Part shown: in pieces, positions 8,768 to 16,172 of the stretch | Position numbering within the stretch: position 1 is the stretch's first letter | Layout of the letters: the number at the start of each line of letters is the position of its first letter | DNA from: Clostridia bacterium | GTDB lineage: Bacteria > Bacillota > Clostridia > Christensenellales > Aristaeellaceae | Direction: 5' to 3' | DNA length: 64,000 bases | NCBI GenBank assembly: GCA_017549335.1 | Contig: JAFYVB010000041.1 | Span: 1 to 64,000 of the forward strand | Made by a program: the position numbers and the translations under genes | The notes under the pieces: generated by a model | The model's input: the letters and a program-made list of their open reading frames with translations, nothing else | What the model was told of the DNA's origin: nothing | Databases searched by the model: none

Positions 8768-9268
8768 TTACCAATCGCGCATGTCTTCGGGCAGCAGCTG
8801 CATAAAATGCGCATCGATCTGCTGCGATGCTTCGTAATAGTTCGGGGGAAATACCCCGTAGCCGCTTGCGGAAATCTCTTTTCCGCCGGTCAAGGTCATC
8901 TGGAAAAGAAAATGCGTTCCGTCAAGCAACCCCTTGGCGCTGCCGCTGAAACCGTCCCAGCCGGCAAGGTCATATTGTCTGACAAGGCCGGTGAGTGTGT
9001 CAACCCATGCCGGATCTACCGGCACAGGATACAGCTCCTCTTCGTTGGCCATATAAAAGTATGCTGCAGGAGCGCCGTTTTCATTGCGGTATTCGTAGCC
9101 CTGCACACGCTTGAAATATGAATTGCTTTCACTGAAATAAAGCAGAGACAATTGTGTATCTGCTTCGGGGGAGGGACTGAAAGCCGGAAGCGCAGGAAAA
9201 TAACGGCAGGAGCACAGGGTGATCGTTCCTGCCAAAAGAAGAAGGAGCCTGAATAAACGCTTACTCAT
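8768..9268 (-). CDS. Small lipoprotein of unknown function
   Basis: Starting at the internal ATG at 9268 gives a 166-residue product with a good lipoprotein signal (MSKRLFRLLLLLAGTITLCSC, lipid-modified Cys about residue 21). An upstream start at 9319 would add 17 residues before the signal and is unlikely. The mature part begins Pro/Ser-rich and then has a compact alpha/beta region (YEYRNENGAPAAYFY, LAGWDGFSGSAKGLLDGTHF). No known family is recognised. The pattern of a hydrophobic-core lipoprotein measuring 'DLAGWDGF' against a 'GTHF' strand recurs in hypothetical Clostridia lipoproteins. The BspA-like gene lies 31 bp downstream on the same strand, so they may be co-transcribed. Confidence 0.7.
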   Translation of the reverse strand: MSKRLFRLLLLLAGTITLCSCRYFPALPAFSPSPEADTQLSLLYFSESNSYFKRVQGYEYRNENGAPAAYFYMANEEELYPVPVDPAWVDTLTGLVRQYDLAGWDGFSGSAKGLLDGTHFLFQMTLTGGKEISASGYGVFPPNYYEASQQIDAHFMQLLPEDMRDW

Positions 9269-9385
9269 TGCTTTATCCGTCAAATCACAAAAAAATATGG
9301 TTCTTTCCGATATATGCAATTTTATTCTATCACAATTGGAAGATATCTGGCAATATAGGAAATCAAATTTTAGTCAAAGAATGTT

Positions 9386-10057
9386 TTACAGCACATAAAG
9401 AAGAATGCACAGGGCCTGCAGTACGCTGCCCAGCAGACAGAAAATATGAAATACCGAGTGCATATAGCGTTTCTTTTTGCCAAGACCGTAGGCGACGGCG
9501 CCCAGCGTATACACAATGCCGCCCAGCACCAGCAGCCACAGCCCTGCCGCGGGAACGACTTCGATTACAGGCTTGATGCCTGCGATCACGCACCAGCCCA
9601 TGCCAATGTAGCAGATCATGGAAAAAACAGCGTACTTTTTCAGATCAATGGCGGTAAAGGTAATGGCAAGGGCGGCGATGCCCCACACAACCCCCAGCAG
9701 CGACCATGCCCAGACAGGATGCACGGGACGCAGGGCGCAGAGCATTACGGGGGTATAGGTACCGGCGATGAACAGGTAGATCGAGCAATGGTCAAGCACC
9801 TGCAGAACTTTCTTTGCCGTGCCCGGGCGCAAGCCGTGGTACACGCTGGAAATGGTATACAACTGGATAAAGGACAGTCCGTAGATCGCGCTTGCGACGA
9901 TCCCCCATGCGCTGCGTTGGAGGATGGATAAAAGCAAACAGACAAATAAAACGATCACGCCCATGCCGCCGCCGACGATATGGGAAATCATGTTGACAAG
10001 CTCTTCGCCTCGGGTGTAATCAGGCAGATGGCGGTCACGCAGTTTGGTTCGGGTCAT
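9386..10057 (-). CDS. Hemolysin III / PAQR family membrane protein
   Basis: The start is ATG 10057 behind CGGAGG. The upstream alternative at 10108 lacks a ribosome site. The 223-residue protein has seven hydrophobic segments. Family landmarks are EELVNMISHIVGG near the N-terminus (the conserved E..N..SH), SSVYHGL in TM2-3, DHCSIYLFIAGTYTP and, near the end, YMHSVFHIFCLLGS. The conserved His and Asp residues form the zinc site of the PAQR fold. Despite the name, most members are not proven toxins and may act in lipid homeostasis. It appears monocistronic. Confidence 0.93.
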   Translation of the reverse strand: MTRTKLRDRHLPDYTRGEELVNMISHIVGGGMGVIVLFVCLLLSILQRSAWGIVASAIYGLSFIQLYTISSVYHGLRPGTAKKVLQVLDHCSIYLFIAGTYTPVMLCALRPVHPVWAWSLLGVVWGIAALAITFTAIDLKKYAVFSMICYIGMGWCVIAGIKPVIEVVPAAGLWLLVLGGIVYTLGAVAYGLGKKKRYMHSVFHIFCLLGSVLQALCILLYVL

Positions 10058-10210
10058 AAAAGCCTCCGTAAGGATTATGCATATAGTATATTTGTTTGGG
10101 ACAGACAATATGCAAAGATATAAAGTTATAAATAAACTTTAAATCGGTTTTTAAAAAACCTGTAGATATTGTAGCGGATGCATCCCCCTTTGTCAAGGGG
10201 AGGCGTTTTC

Positions 10211-10239
10211 TTGAAAAAGGCCTCCAAATATGATATAAT
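10211..10239 (+). promoter_or_regulatory. SigA-type promoter of the XRE regulator operon
   Basis: TTGAAA (10211-10216), a 17-bp spacer and a perfect TATAAT (10234-10239). The inferred transcript start, about 10246, lies just before the palindromes at 10259. Confidence 0.85.
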
Positions 10240-10258
10240 TCGGGAAAAATGAGTAAAT

Positions 10259-10294
10259 CAACCAATGGTTGGGCGAATAATCAACGAATGGTTG
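10259..10294. promoter_or_regulatory. Tandem palindromic operator-like sites
   Basis: CAACCAATGGTTG (10259-10271, 6-bp arms, one central base) and CAACGAATGGTTG (10282-10294) start 23 bp apart, about two helical turns. A shorter CAACCGTTG lies at 10313. Their position just downstream of the promoter suggests repression, probably by the adjacent XRE protein. Confidence 0.65.
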
Positions 10295-10403
10295 TGCAAA
10301 AACGACCCAGTTCAACCGTTGATCGCTTCATCCGGGGAATTTTTAATGATAAAGTGTAACCGTGAAGCAAAGGAAAATCTTTGCTGCGAAAGGAGAAATT
10401 GCT

Positions 10404-10904
10404 ATGAATGAAACGATGGGAAGAAGAATTGCGGCGTATCGCCGTGAAAAAATGATGAAACAGGAAGAACTGGCCGAAAAGCTGGGCATCAGTGCGCAGG
10501 CGGTGAGCAAATGGGAAAACGATCAGACCTGCCCGGATATCACCCTGCTGCCCGCGCTGGCGAAGATTTTTGACGTGACGGTGGATGAACTGCTTTCGGG
10601 CAAACAGGCGGTGGAAACCAACGTCCGCATTCTGCCTGAAGCCGAACGCAAGGCGATCAAGGATATGATGCTGCGCATTACCGTGGATGCCGCAGACGGC
10701 GATAACGTGCGCATCAGCATTCCCATGGCGCTGGTGCAGGTGTGCGTGGAAACGGGCATGTCCATGCCGCAGGTCAACGGCAATGCGGCGCTGCAGGGCA
10801 TTGATCTTGCACAGATTCTGGCGATGGTCAACAAGGGCGCCATCGGCAACCTGATGGAGATCGAAGTGGATGACGGCACGACTGTGCATATCTTTGTGGA
10901 GTAA
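10404..10904 (+). CDS. XRE-family transcriptional regulator with a C-terminal beta-domain
   Basis: The start is ATG 10404 with AAAGGAG eight bases upstream. A start at 10362 has no ribosome site. Residues about 5-60 are a canonical HTH_XRE (MKQEELAEKLGISAQAVSKWEND, then TLLPALAKIFDVTVDELL). Residues about 85-166 carry a second domain (MLRITVDAADGDNVRISIPMAL...MEIEVDDGTTVHIFVE) resembling the small domain found with DUF4097/SHOCT-like envelope-stress proteins. Palindromes beside the promoter suggest autoregulation. Three bases separate its stop from the next gene, so the two are translated together. Confidence 0.9.
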   Translation: MNETMGRRIAAYRREKMMKQEELAEKLGISAQAVSKWENDQTCPDITLLPALAKIFDVTVDELLSGKQAVETNVRILPEAERKAIKDMMLRITVDAADGDNVRISIPMALVQVCVETGMSMPQVNGNAALQGIDLAQILAMVNKGAIGNLMEIEVDDGTTVHIFVE

Positions 10905-10907
10905 GAA

Positions 10908-11150
10908 ATGCAGATCATTATAAATGAAGGAAATGATGTTCCAAAGATCATCCGCATCCCCACCGGGCTTTTGACGAACCGGATCTCCGCCTTTATTGCC
11001 GCGCATACCGCCATGAAAGAAAGCGGGATAACGGCAAGGCAGCTGTGCACCCTGATGAAGGCTGTGAAGGAATACAGAAAAGACCATCCCGAATGGGCGC
11101 TGGTAGAGGTGGGTTCAGAGGACAGCCCCTCTGTCAGGATCATCATATAA
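10908..11150 (+). CDS. Small conserved protein paired with the XRE regulator
   Basis: This 80-residue soluble protein (IIRIPTGLLTNRISAFIAAH...TLMKAVKEYRKDHPEWALVEVGS) has a short beta-strand, an amphipathic helix with a GLLTN motif, and a C-terminal strand. Small proteins of this type are found in Clostridia next to XRE regulators whose C-terminus carries the same 'IRIPxGLL' signature, so a regulatory partner is plausible, but no function is established. It begins three bases after the regulator stop and is followed by a terminator. Confidence 0.72.
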   Translation: MQIIINEGNDVPKIIRIPTGLLTNRISAFIAAHTAMKESGITARQLCTLMKAVKEYRKDHPEWALVEVGSEDSPSVRIII

Positions 11151-11156
11151 AGATTA

Positions 11157-11200
11157 AAACGATCCTTCGCCATGTATACCGGGCGGAGGATTGTTTTTAT
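11157..11200 (+). terminator. Rho-independent terminator
   Basis: Arms from 11157 and to 11196 pair over about 14 bp with two G-U wobbles, and the stem is followed by TTTTTAT. It closes the XRE operon. Confidence 0.85.
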
Positions 11201-11220
11201 ATGCTTTAAAGGAAGAACCC

Positions 11221-11249
11221 TTGTTCAGATCGGCGCAATGTGATATGAT
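11221..11249 (+). promoter_or_regulatory. SigA-type promoter of the first capA-like gene
   Basis: TTGTTC (11221-11226), a 17-bp spacer and TATGAT (11244-11249) preceded by TGA (extended -10). Confidence 0.7.
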
Positions 11250-11281
11250 GCTTTTGATAAGATGCGCGGAGGTTTTCTTAT

Positions 11282-12310
11282 ATGCTTAAAAAACTGCTGA
11301 TCATTCTTTTGCTTTTCTGTATGATTCCCGCCGCCATGGCCGAAACCATCACCATGACGTTCGTGGGCGACTGCACGATGGGGAACGATTACAGATGGTT
11401 TAACGACGAGCGTGCCTTTGTGAATGTGATCGAGCGGGAGGGAATGGATTATCCTTTCCGGCTGGTTCGCGACGTGTTTATGGAAGACGATATGACCGTC
11501 GTCAATTTCGAAGGCGTGCTGGCGGATAAGAACACCGACAGACTGTCGGGGACCAAGTATAATTTCCGCGGCCCTACCAGCTATGTGCAGATCCTCAAGA
11601 ATGCCAGCATTGAAGTGGCCACGCTGGGCAACAATCATTGCACGGACTTTGGCAACAAGGGGTTCAGAAATACCCAGAAGATCCTCAGCGAGAACGGCAT
11701 CGGTGCTCCCCGTGCAGAGGATTACTATATTTTTGAGAAAAACGGCATCCGCATTGGCATTATCAGTTACATTTCCAATGTGTACGAGCGCAATCTGAAA
11801 AAGCTCCCCGATTACGTTTCCATGCTGAAAAAGGAAAAGGGCTGCGCCGCTGTGGTGCTGTGTATCCATGCCGGCAAGGAGTATAGCTTCAAGCATGATT
11901 CCACGCAGCAAAAGTATGCCCGAAAGGCTATCGACGCCGGTGTTGATCTGGTGATCGGACACCATCCTCATGTTTTGCAGGGGCTTTCGGTGTATAAAAA
12001 CAGAAACGTTGTATACAGCCTTGGCAATTTCAGCTTCGGCGGCAATCGCCGCATCACGAAAGAGAATTATCATTCCATGGCGATACAGGTGGTCATGACC
12101 TTCGAAGACGGGAAATACGTCGGTCAGCAGCTGACCATTCTTCCCGCCATCAATACCGGCACGCTGGACAGCAACAATTACCAGCCCTACTGGGCGACGG
12201 GCAAGCTGGCGCAGGAAGTAATGGATATTCTGCAAAAGGACACCGATTACAAGCTTTCCCCGTATGTGGAAGGGGAAGGCGCTGTGCAGGCTTACATTCC
12301 TGCAAAATAA
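11282..12310 (+). CDS. Exported CapA-family metallophosphatase-like protein
   Basis: The 342-residue protein has a signal peptide (LKKLLIILLLFCM..., cut near AMA-E). The PGA_cap/CapA metallophosphatase-like core shows FVGDCTMG (first metal loop), VVNFEGVLAD, LGNNHCTDFG, a C-terminal CIHAGKEY and GHHPHVLQG, followed by SLGNFSFGG. CapA is a component of poly-gamma-glutamate synthesis/export, but isolated CapA-like proteins are widespread. No capB or capC lies nearby, so a wall- or polymer-related hydrolase is only inferred. A second, Pro/Thr-linked paralogue is at 35028. It has its own promoter and terminator. Confidence 0.9.
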   Translation: MLKKLLIILLLFCMIPAAMAETITMTFVGDCTMGNDYRWFNDERAFVNVIEREGMDYPFRLVRDVFMEDDMTVVNFEGVLADKNTDRLSGTKYNFRGPTSYVQILKNASIEVATLGNNHCTDFGNKGFRNTQKILSENGIGAPRAEDYYIFEKNGIRIGIISYISNVYERNLKKLPDYVSMLKKEKGCAAVVLCIHAGKEYSFKHDSTQQKYARKAIDAGVDLVIGHHPHVLQGLSVYKNRNVVYSLGNFSFGGNRRITKENYHSMAIQVVMTFEDGKYVGQQLTILPAINTGTLDSNNYQPYWATGKLAQEVMDILQKDTDYKLSPYVEGEGAVQAYIPAK

Positions 12311-12315
12311 AAAAT

Positions 12316-12352
12316 AATCCCTCGGGAGATAAACGTCTTCCGGGGGATTTTT
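12316..12352 (+). terminator. Rho-independent terminator
   Basis: A 14-bp stem (12316-12329/12336-12349) with two wobbles and a TTTTT tail directly follows the CapA-like gene. Confidence 0.85.
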
Positions 12353-12360
12353 GCAGCAGG

Positions 12361-12398
12361 AAAAAAAGAAAAACCGGAAGCCGTTTGACTTCCGGTTT
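12361..12398 (-). terminator. Terminator of the tRNA-Ala gene
   Basis: A perfect 10-bp stem (12371-12380/12389-12398) followed on the minus strand by a long T-rich tract. It lies directly 3' of the tRNA. Confidence 0.85.
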
Positions 12399-12473
12399 GG
12401 TGGAGCATAGGAGATTCGAACTCCTGACCCCAACACTGCCAGTGTTGTGCGCTACCAGCTGCGCTAATGCCCC
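12398..12473 (-). tRNA. tRNA-Ala (anticodon GGC)
   Basis: Read on the minus strand the 76-nt molecule folds as a full cloverleaf. The acceptor GGGGCAT pairs with ATGCTCC (one G-U). The D-arm is GCGCAGCTGGTAGCGC. The anticodon stem CAACA/TGTTG closes the loop CTGGCAG, giving anticodon GGC. The T-arm AGGAG/CTCCT carries TTCGAAT. A discriminator A and an encoded CCA complete the 3' end. A strong terminator follows. Confidence 0.97.
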
Positions 12474-12594
12474 TCAACAAGTATTATAATATCACATCTC
12501 AAAGTGTTTGTAAAGGGGTAAAATGAAAAAATTTCAGATTTTTTTGAAAAAATTCAGAAATGATTGTTTTGTATAAATTCTGTGCGCTTGGGGC

Positions 12595-12623
12595 TTGTCA
12601 GAAGAGCCGAAAACAAGTAAAAT
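12595..12623 (+). promoter_or_regulatory. SigA-type promoter of the frr-polC operon
   Basis: TTGTCA (12595-12600), a 17-bp spacer and TAAAAT (12618-12623) lie 38 bp upstream of frr. Confidence 0.75.
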
Positions 12624-12661
12624 AAGAGAAGCAACCTGTATTTGAAACGGAGGATATACCA

Positions 12662-13225
12662 ATGGCAGTTTACAAAATGATTATTGATGAAGCAAAAGAG
12701 AGAATGGGCAAGTCCCGCGACGCCTATAAGCGTGAAATGGTGAGCCTGCGTGCCGGCCGCGCCAATCCCCAGATCCTGGATCGCGTGATGGTGGACTATT
12801 ACGGCACTGCGACCCCCCTGAACCAGATGGGCAATATCTCTGCGCCCGAACCCCGTATGCTGCTGATCTCCCTGTGGGATACCAAGGCCATCTCCCTGGT
12901 GGAAAAGGCCATTCTCAAGAGCGATCTGGGTCTGAATCCCTCCAATGACGGCCGCGTGATCCGTCTGCTTGTGCCCGAACTGAACGAAGAGCGCCGCAAG
13001 GAGCTGACCAAGGTCGTTCGCAAGAGCGCCGAGGAAGCCAAGGTTGCCTGCCGCAACATCCGCCGCGACGCCATGGAACAGATCAAGAAGGGCAAGAAAG
13101 ACGGCGAACTGACTGAGGACGATCAGCGTAAGGCCGAGGATGAGCTGCAGAAGGTAACGGACGCCGCCATCAAGGAAGTGGATAAGATTTCTTCCGAAAA
13201 GGAAAAGGAGATCATGTCCGTTTGA
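12662..13225 (+). CDS. frr: Ribosome recycling factor
   Basis: RRF, with EF-G, splits post-termination ribosomes. The 187-residue length is standard, and domain I shows SLRAGRANPQILDRVMVDYYG, with LISLWD in the domain II hinge region. The C-terminal helix (RKAEDELQKVTDAAIKEVD) is typical. The start follows GGAGG. In many Firmicutes frr is preceded by rpsB-tsf-pyrH, but here it is the first gene of its operon behind its own promoter. Its stop overlaps the next small gene by four bases. Confidence 0.98.
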   Translation: MAVYKMIIDEAKERMGKSRDAYKREMVSLRAGRANPQILDRVMVDYYGTATPLNQMGNISAPEPRMLLISLWDTKAISLVEKAILKSDLGLNPSNDGRVIRLLVPELNEERRKELTKVVRKSAEEAKVACRNIRRDAMEQIKKGKKDGELTEDDQRKAEDELQKVTDAAIKEVDKISSEKEKEIMSV

Positions 13226-13452
13226 TTCCCGGTCATCAGTATGATATCAGCGACGCGTGTCTGGGGCTTCCCCTCGGACAGGCGCTTTCGCTGTGCAGGG
13301 AAAAGGGGATCGTTCCCCGTGTTCTGTATACCGGCGAACGCTGCGCGGCGGATGATTTGACGGCGCGCGTTGTAGCCGTGCGCGGCGATACGCTGGTCGC
13401 AGCGCTTTTTCGCGACGGCGATCCCAAGGAGCCGGAGGATGTGCAGCTATGA
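13222..13452 (+). CDS. Small uncharacterised protein between frr and uppS
   Basis: This 76-residue frame starts at TTG 13222, sharing TTGA with the frr stop, and ends overlapping the uppS start. An AAGGAG lies 11 bases before the TTG. The sequence has a helix (LPLGQALSLCREKG), a strand and a beta-hairpin (ARVVAVRGDTLVAALFRDG) and loosely recalls a single PASTA-like module. I do not recognise a named family. Tight coupling on both sides and codon use like the neighbours argue that it is real. Function unknown. Confidence 0.65.
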   Translation: MIPGHQYDISDACLGLPLGQALSLCREKGIVPRVLYTGERCAADDLTARVVAVRGDTLVAALFRDGDPKEPEDVQL

Positions 13453-14165
13453 CAGACGTTAGAAAATTGCCGCGCCATGTGGCTATCATTATGGATGGCA
13501 ACGGCCGCTGGGCAAAGGCCCATGCGCTGAAAGTGGCCATGGGGCATCGCAAGGGCGTGGAAGCGCTGCGCGGCATCATCCGCGAAAGCAGCGATATCGG
13601 CATTGAAGCGCTGACGCTGTATGCCTTCTCCACCGAAAACTGGCGCAGAAGCGAAGCGGAGGTCTCGGCGCTGATGGCGCTGCTGCTGGAGTATTTTTCC
13701 AGCGAGATCGACGAGCTTGACGAGAAAAATGTGCGCATCCGTATCCTGGGGGACAAGCAGGGCCTTCCCGCACCCCAGCGCGAAGCCATCGAAAAAGCCG
13801 AAGAACGCACAAAAGAGAACGGAGGGCTCAAGCTCAATATCGCCATCAATTACGGCGCCCGAGCGGAGATCCTCTCCGCCGTCCGTACCCTGGCACAAAA
13901 AGCGAAAGAAGGAGAAATTCTGCCCGAGGATATTACCGAAGCGGATTTTTCCGCCGCATTATATACCCGTGATCTGCCGGACGTGGATCTTTTGATCCGC
14001 ACCAGCGGTGAAATGCGCCTGAGCAATTTCCTCTTGTATCAGTGCGCTTATGCGGAAATGGTTTTCCCCAAAGTGCTTTGGCCTGACTTTACCGTGGCGG
14101 ATTATCACGCTGCGCTGGATTCCTTCGGCGCGCGCGACAGGCGCTTTGGAGGACGTAAGGAGTGA
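13449..14165 (+). CDS. uppS: Isoprenyl (undecaprenyl) diphosphate synthase
   Basis: This cis-prenyltransferase condenses IPP with farnesyl diphosphate to make the C55 carrier lipid for wall synthesis. The 238-residue protein has the invariant HVAIIMDGNGRWA (catalytic Asp16), GHRKGVEALR, LTLYAFSTENWRR, LNIAINYGARAEI and LIRTSGEMRLSNF. It is translationally coupled to the preceding small gene and followed by cdsA behind AAGGAG. The usual 'WE/YAEMVF' ending is present (QCAYAEMVFPKVLWPDF). Confidence 0.98.
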   Translation: MTDVRKLPRHVAIIMDGNGRWAKAHALKVAMGHRKGVEALRGIIRESSDIGIEALTLYAFSTENWRRSEAEVSALMALLLEYFSSEIDELDEKNVRIRILGDKQGLPAPQREAIEKAEERTKENGGLKLNIAINYGARAEILSAVRTLAQKAKEGEILPEDITEADFSAALYTRDLPDVDLLIRTSGEMRLSNFLLYQCAYAEMVFPKVLWPDFTVADYHAALDSFGARDRRFGGRKE

Positions 14166-14172
14166 AAAACAC

Positions 14173-14979
14173 ATGAAGACACGCACCATTACAGGCGTCG
14201 TGCTTGCCGCTGCGCTGATTGCTGCGATTGCCATTGGCGGATGGTTCTTTTCGGTGGTGTGCATTATCGCCATCGGTGTTGCGCTGCATGAAATGATCCA
14301 CATCCTCAAAGAGAATGGGCATCAGGTGGTGCGCTGGCCGGTATGGCTGGCCACCGTACTGGCGATTCCCTGCTTTTTGATCTACGAAAATGAGCTGCTC
14401 GTACCCATTGTGGCAATCACCACCATGGTGATCGTGGGCTATGTGCTTTTCCACGGCGAACCGAAGATTGAGGATATTCTCTATTCGCTGCTTCCTTTCT
14501 ATGCCGTATCGCTGCCCGGCATGTGCCTGCTGGCGCAGATCAACGCCCCTGCCCGCTATCTGCAGGTAATGCTGCTGTTCACCACCTTTGCCGTTCCGCT
14601 GGCAGGGGATACGCTGGCGTATTTCATTGGCTGTGCTTTCGGCAAGCATAAGCTTATTCCTGCCGTCAGCCCCAAGAAGACGGTGGAGGGTGCGGCGGCA
14701 GGTCTTTTCGGCAGCATGCTGGGTGCTGTTGCGGTATATGCCATCACAGCTGCCTGTGTGGAAGCCGCGCTCCCGCCGGTGTGGCATTATGTGCTGCTGG
14801 GTCTTTTCGGCGGCATCGCCGGTCAGATGGGCGATCTGTTTGCTTCTCTGGTCAAGCGTCACTGCGGAGTAAAAGATTACGGTAATATTTTCCCCGGTCA
14901 CGGCGGCATGATGGACCGTATCGACAGCGTATTGTTTATGGCGGTGCTGGTGTACATTTATCAGTCGATCATGTGGTGA
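14173..14979 (+). CDS. cdsA: Phosphatidate cytidylyltransferase
   Basis: The enzyme makes CDP-diacylglycerol from phosphatidic acid and CTP in the membrane. The start is ATG 14173 behind AAGGAG; an in-frame ATG at 14050 lies inside uppS and is rejected. The 268-residue protein has about eight hydrophobic segments and the family signature SPKKTVEGAAAG...GQMGDLFASLVKR...FPGHGGMMDRIDS, with the metal-binding Asp residues. It lies within the lipid/isoprenoid operon. Confidence 0.97.
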   Translation: MKTRTITGVVLAAALIAAIAIGGWFFSVVCIIAIGVALHEMIHILKENGHQVVRWPVWLATVLAIPCFLIYENELLVPIVAITTMVIVGYVLFHGEPKIEDILYSLLPFYAVSLPGMCLLAQINAPARYLQVMLLFTTFAVPLAGDTLAYFIGCAFGKHKLIPAVSPKKTVEGAAAGLFGSMLGAVAVYAITAACVEAALPPVWHYVLLGLFGGIAGQMGDLFASLVKRHCGVKDYGNIFPGHGGMMDRIDSVLFMAVLVYIYQSIMW

Positions 14980-14996
14980 TTTTGAAAGGAAATCCT

Positions 14997-16154
14997 ATGC
15001 GTACCATCAATATTTTGGGAAGTACGGGCTCCATCGGTACCCAGGCTCTTCAGATCGCTTCGCTTCACCCGGAGCGATTCCGTGTCAATGCCATTACAGC
15101 GCACCGCAATGCGGATGCGCTTTTTGCGCAAGTAAGGGAGTTTCGTCCCGTGATGGCGGGTTTGACCGGCATGGAATCCCATGAGGTTCAGATCCCCGAA
15201 GACCTGCGTTTTTGCGATTGGCGTTTCGGTCGGGAAGCCCTTTTGTGCGCCGCGGCGGATGTACCCTGCGATGACGTATTGGTGTCCGTTGTGGGCATGG
15301 TGGGTCTGCCTGCCGTGATGGCTGCCAGAAAAGCGGGCCGCCGCGTTCTGCTGGCAAACAAGGAAGCGCTGATCGCCGGCGGCAAGCTGGTGATGGCGGC
15401 CTGTCCCGACGGGGAAGACGGCCCCACGCTGATCCCTGTGGATTCGGAGCACAGCGCCATTTATCAGTGCCTCAAAGCGTCGCAGGGAAACTCCTATGAA
15501 AAGATCCTGCTTACGGCTTCGGGCGGTGCGTTCCGAAATTATACCCTGGAGCAGCTGGAAAATGCTACGCTGGAACAGGCGCTGACTCATCCTAACTGGA
15601 ACATGGGCGCCAAAATCACGGTGGACAGCGCCAGCATGTTCAATAAAGCGCTGGAGATCGTGGAGGCCAAGTGGCTGTTTAACGCCAAACCCGAGCAGAT
15701 TGAAGTGCTGATCCATCCCCAAAGCATCGTCCATTCCATGATCCAGTTCAGGGACGGCGCCGTTCTGGCGCAGCTGGGCGCACCGGATATGCGCGTGCCC
15801 ATCGCTTACGCCATGGCTTATCCTGAGCGCATCGTGACGGATGCGCCCAAGGCGGATTTTGCCGCCATCGGGCAATGCACCTTCTTTGCCGCCGATACCG
15901 TGCGCTTCCCCGCCATCCGCATTGCGTATGAAACGCTGCGTGCCGGCGGTGCGGCATCCTGTATGATGAATGCCGCCAACGAGGAAGCCAATGCGCATTT
16001 CCGCGCAGGAAAAATGAAATTTACCGATATTGCCCGCGTTGTGGAAAACACCCTGCAGCGTGCGGGCGATCTGCCTGCCGATACCATTGAGCAGGTGTAC
16101 TTTGCCGATGAAAAGGCGCGGAGCATAGCCCGCGAAGAAATGGCAAAGCTGTAA
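14997..16154 (+). CDS. dxr: 1-deoxy-D-xylulose 5-phosphate reductoisomerase
   Basis: This is the second step of the MEP isoprenoid pathway, and it uses NADPH and a divalent metal. The start is ATG 14997 after GAAAGGA. A GTG at 14973 overlaps the cdsA stop region and is less likely. The 385-residue protein shows GSTGSIGTQAL (NADPH loop), LLANKEALIAGG, IPVDSEHSAIYQCL (metal ligand region), LTASGGAFR, HPNWNMGAKITVDSASM and a C-terminal helical domain (MMNAANEEANAHFRAG). Confidence 0.98.
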   Translation: MRTINILGSTGSIGTQALQIASLHPERFRVNAITAHRNADALFAQVREFRPVMAGLTGMESHEVQIPEDLRFCDWRFGREALLCAAADVPCDDVLVSVVGMVGLPAVMAARKAGRRVLLANKEALIAGGKLVMAACPDGEDGPTLIPVDSEHSAIYQCLKASQGNSYEKILLTASGGAFRNYTLEQLENATLEQALTHPNWNMGAKITVDSASMFNKALEIVEAKWLFNAKPEQIEVLIHPQSIVHSMIQFRDGAVLAQLGAPDMRVPIAYAMAYPERIVTDAPKADFAAIGQCTFFAADTVRFPAIRIAYETLRAGGAASCMMNAANEEANAHFRAGKMKFTDIARVVENTLQRAGDLPADTIEQVYFADEKARSIAREEMAKL

Positions 16155-16172
16155 TAAAAACGGGAGTTAACG

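Larger units (their letters stand above)
10058..10403. other. 346-bp AT-rich divergent intergenic region
   Basis: It separates the minus-strand hemolysin III gene from the plus-strand XRE regulator. The right half contains a consensus promoter (10211-10239) and palindromic operator-like sites (10259-10294, with a shorter one at 10313-10321). The left half is AT-rich and holds nothing else I can identify. Confidence 0.6.

Noticed and set aside
6463..8805. A 780-codon plus-strand frame opposite the LRR gene
   Set aside because: The minus-strand protein has a signal peptide, LRR repeats, ribosome site and terminator. The plus frame has none and is His/Gly-rich, a usual antisense artefact.
10281..11087. 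A 268-codon minus-strand frame opposite the XRE operon
   Set aside because: The plus-strand XRE and partner have good starts and known domains. The minus frame lacks both.
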